The notes under the pieces: generated by a model | What the model was told of the DNA's origin: nothing | The model's input: only the letters and a program-made list of their open reading frames with translations | The model's database searches: none | Position numbers and translations under genes: made by a program | From: an uncultured Flavobacteriia bacterium | GTDB lineage: Bacteria; Bacteroidota; Bacteroidia; Flavobacteriales; Flavobacteriaceae | Assembly: GCA_946482495.1 (NCBI GenBank) | Contig: CAMLRV010000110.1 | Location: 1-7,293, forward strand | DNA: 7,293 nucleotides | Reading direction: 5' to 3' | Shown here: one piece after another, positions 6,337 to 7,293 of the stretch | How the letters are laid out: every line of letters begins with the position of its first letter | How positions within the stretch are numbered: position 1 is the stretch's first letter

Positions 6337-6344
6337 CAAATTTA
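6337..6344 (-). promoter_or_regulatory. Candidate -7 box of the alpha/beta hydrolase gene
   Basis: On the minus strand this reads TAAATTTG, a full match to TAnnTTTG, ending 32 nt before the ATG and placed in the 49-nt gap after the LRR gene. The -33 position would fall inside the end of the LRR gene and shows no TTTG. Confidence 0.45.
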
Positions 6345-6353
6345 ACCAAAAAA

Positions 6354-7256
6354 TTAATAATACACAGCACAATTGGGTAACTCATTTTTTATGCGTATTA
6401 TTTCTTCTTGAGGAATTGGATTTCCAGTAAGAATTAAGGTTTTTAAATTTTTTAAACGACCAATTTCTTTGGGTAAATATGGAATCTGATTTTGAGCAAT
6501 TGCTAAGGTGTTTAGTTTTTCTAATGCTGTAATTGATTCTGGTAATTCCTTCAAATTATTAAAATTGATTTGAAGAATTTCAAGGTTTTTTAAATTTGAT
6601 AATTCAGACGGAATATTTGAAAGTTTGTTATTATCTAAATTAAATTGTTTCAGTTTTGGAAAATTTAACCAACTTTTATCTAATTCATTAAATTGATTCG
6701 ATGAAATATCTAAAAAACTCAGTTTTTTTAATTTGGAAATTGTTGCGGGTAAAAAACTCAATTGATTATTGTCTATTTCTATAACTTCTAAATTCTTACA
6801 ATTGCCAAATTCTTCAGGTAAAATAGAAATATTGTTTACAGAAATTGTTAGATGTTTTAGTTTTTTTAGTTGGCAGAAATTATTCGGTAATTCGGTAATT
6901 TTATTGGCAGATAAATCGATTTTTTCAAGATTTTGGCATAAAGAAATTGAATTAGGGATTTGTTTTAGTTCATTTTCATTGAATAATAAGACTTTTAAAT
7001 TTGGAAAATTTGTAGTGGAATCGGACCAAAATTCAATGTTATTTTTCATTAAATTCAAATGGCTAAGCTTTTTGAAATTTAAAATTTCAGATGGAACTTC
7101 AAATAAATTATTAGCTCTTAAGTTTAAGTTCTTAACTTCGTCTGGAGTTTGAGACGACACTGTTAAATCCTGAAAAATTTGTTCTTTTTTTGGATTTACA
7201 TATTGACTCAAAGCAAAGAATGGTAGTAATAATATAAAATATAAATATTTTCTCAT
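6354..7256 (-). CDS. Secreted leucine-rich-repeat protein, ten 23-residue repeats
   Basis: A 300-residue protein with a Sec signal peptide (MRKYLYFILLLPFFALS, cleavage likely before Gln18) and no lipobox, so periplasmic or exported. After a short spacer (18-41), ten repeats of exactly 23 residues run from 42 to 271, on the pattern LxxLxLxxNxLxxLPxxIxxLxx. They are followed by an eleventh partial repeat (272-283) and a cap ending LPNCAVYY. Repeats of this 23-residue type form a curved solenoid that binds proteins; they are common in Bacteroidetes and Leptospira. Repeat 2 (65-87) and repeat 7 (180-202) lack the LP step (EFWSDS and ELDKSW), the only clear departures. No enzymatic domain and no C-terminal sorting (type IX) domain is visible. 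The ligand is unknown. It lies directly upstream of the hydrolase gene, and its ATG is preceded within 13 nt by a terminator-like hairpin. Confidence 0.85.
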   Translation of the reverse strand: MRKYLYFILLLPFFALSQYVNPKKEQIFQDLTVSSQTPDEVKNLNLRANNLFEVPSEILNFKKLSHLNLMKNNIEFWSDSTTNFPNLKVLLFNENELKQIPNSISLCQNLEKIDLSANKITELPNNFCQLKKLKHLTISVNNISILPEEFGNCKNLEVIEIDNNQLSFLPATISKLKKLSFLDISSNQFNELDKSWLNFPKLKQFNLDNNKLSNIPSELSNLKNLEILQINFNNLKELPESITALEKLNTLAIAQNQIPYLPKEIGRLKNLKTLILTGNPIPQEEIIRIKNELPNCAVYY

Positions 7257-7268
7257 TTGCTAGAATAT

Positions 7269-7293
7269 AAAAAGGTCGGAGTATCGCATCCGA
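7269..7293 (-). terminator. Terminator-like hairpin before the LRR gene, cut by the window edge
   Basis: On the minus strand TCGGA (7293-7289) pairs with TCCGA (7280-7276) around an 8-nt loop. The right arm continues ACC and is followed by TTTTT (7273-7269). The left arm probably extends past the edge of the window. The G+C content stands out from its surroundings. It most likely ends an upstream minus-strand gene. Confidence 0.5.

Noticed and set aside
6424..7131. 69-bp periodic DNA as a tandem repeat or CRISPR-like array
   Set aside because: The period equals 23 codons of the LRR protein, and the copies are too divergent in DNA to be a recent tandem repeat; there are no identical direct repeats or spacers.
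6769..7152. 127-codon open frame opposite the LRR gene
   Set aside because: Its Phe- and Leu-rich sequence is what antisense translation of regular LRR codons gives; no promoter.
1..7293. Mobile element, prophage, defence island, tRNA or riboswitch
   Set aside because: No transposase, integrase or terminal repeats, no tRNA-like or riboswitch-like structure, and even base composition throughout; all long open stretches are explained by ordinary genes.

Overview
The window reads as an ordinary chromosomal stretch from a member of the Flavobacteriaceae, most likely Flavobacterium or a close relative. The evidence is the strong A+T bias, the absence of Shine-Dalgarno sequences before the starts, several copies of the Bacteroidetes -7 promoter element TAnnTTTG, and characteristic proteins: the long 482-residue GAPDH, a Bacteroidetes-type DapF, a PagL-like outer-membrane barrel and a secreted 23-residue leucine-rich-repeat protein. 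Genus assignment is inference from protein style. No database search was possible.

Layout from left to right. (1) The last 44 codons of an APC-type amino-acid permease on the + strand end in a perfect 18-bp bidirectional terminator, shared with a converging, membrane-anchored SRPBCC protein. (2) A long GAPDH gene (-) has its own hairpin terminator and promoter. It is divergent from a PagL/acyloxyacyl-hydrolase-like outer-membrane protein (+). (3) A second bidirectional terminator separates that gene from a Do/HtrA-type periplasmic serine protease with two PDZ domains (-). (4) The protease is divergent from dapF (+) across a 147-bp intergenic region holding three helically spaced GTTTAAC-like repeats. 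The -7 box of dapF lies only 4 nt before its ATG. (5) dapF runs tail-to-tail into a lipoprotein-like alpha/beta hydrolase (-), the two stop codons sharing a TTAA. (6) Upstream of the hydrolase on the same strand is a secreted LRR protein of ten exact 23-residue repeats. It is preceded by a terminator-like hairpin cut by the window edge.

Functionally the genes do not form one pathway. Central carbon metabolism (GAPDH) and lysine/peptidoglycan precursor synthesis (DapF) sit among envelope-related genes: protease, putative lipid A deacylase, lipoprotein hydrolase and LRR exoprotein. I see no mobile element, phage, CRISPR array, RNA gene or defence system, and no convincing undescribed system. 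The points worth following up are regulatory (near-leaderless dapF, phased repeats, hairpin before the LRR gene) and enzymological (GAPDH N-terminal extension, Asn at the expected catalytic Glu position in the PagL-like protein).
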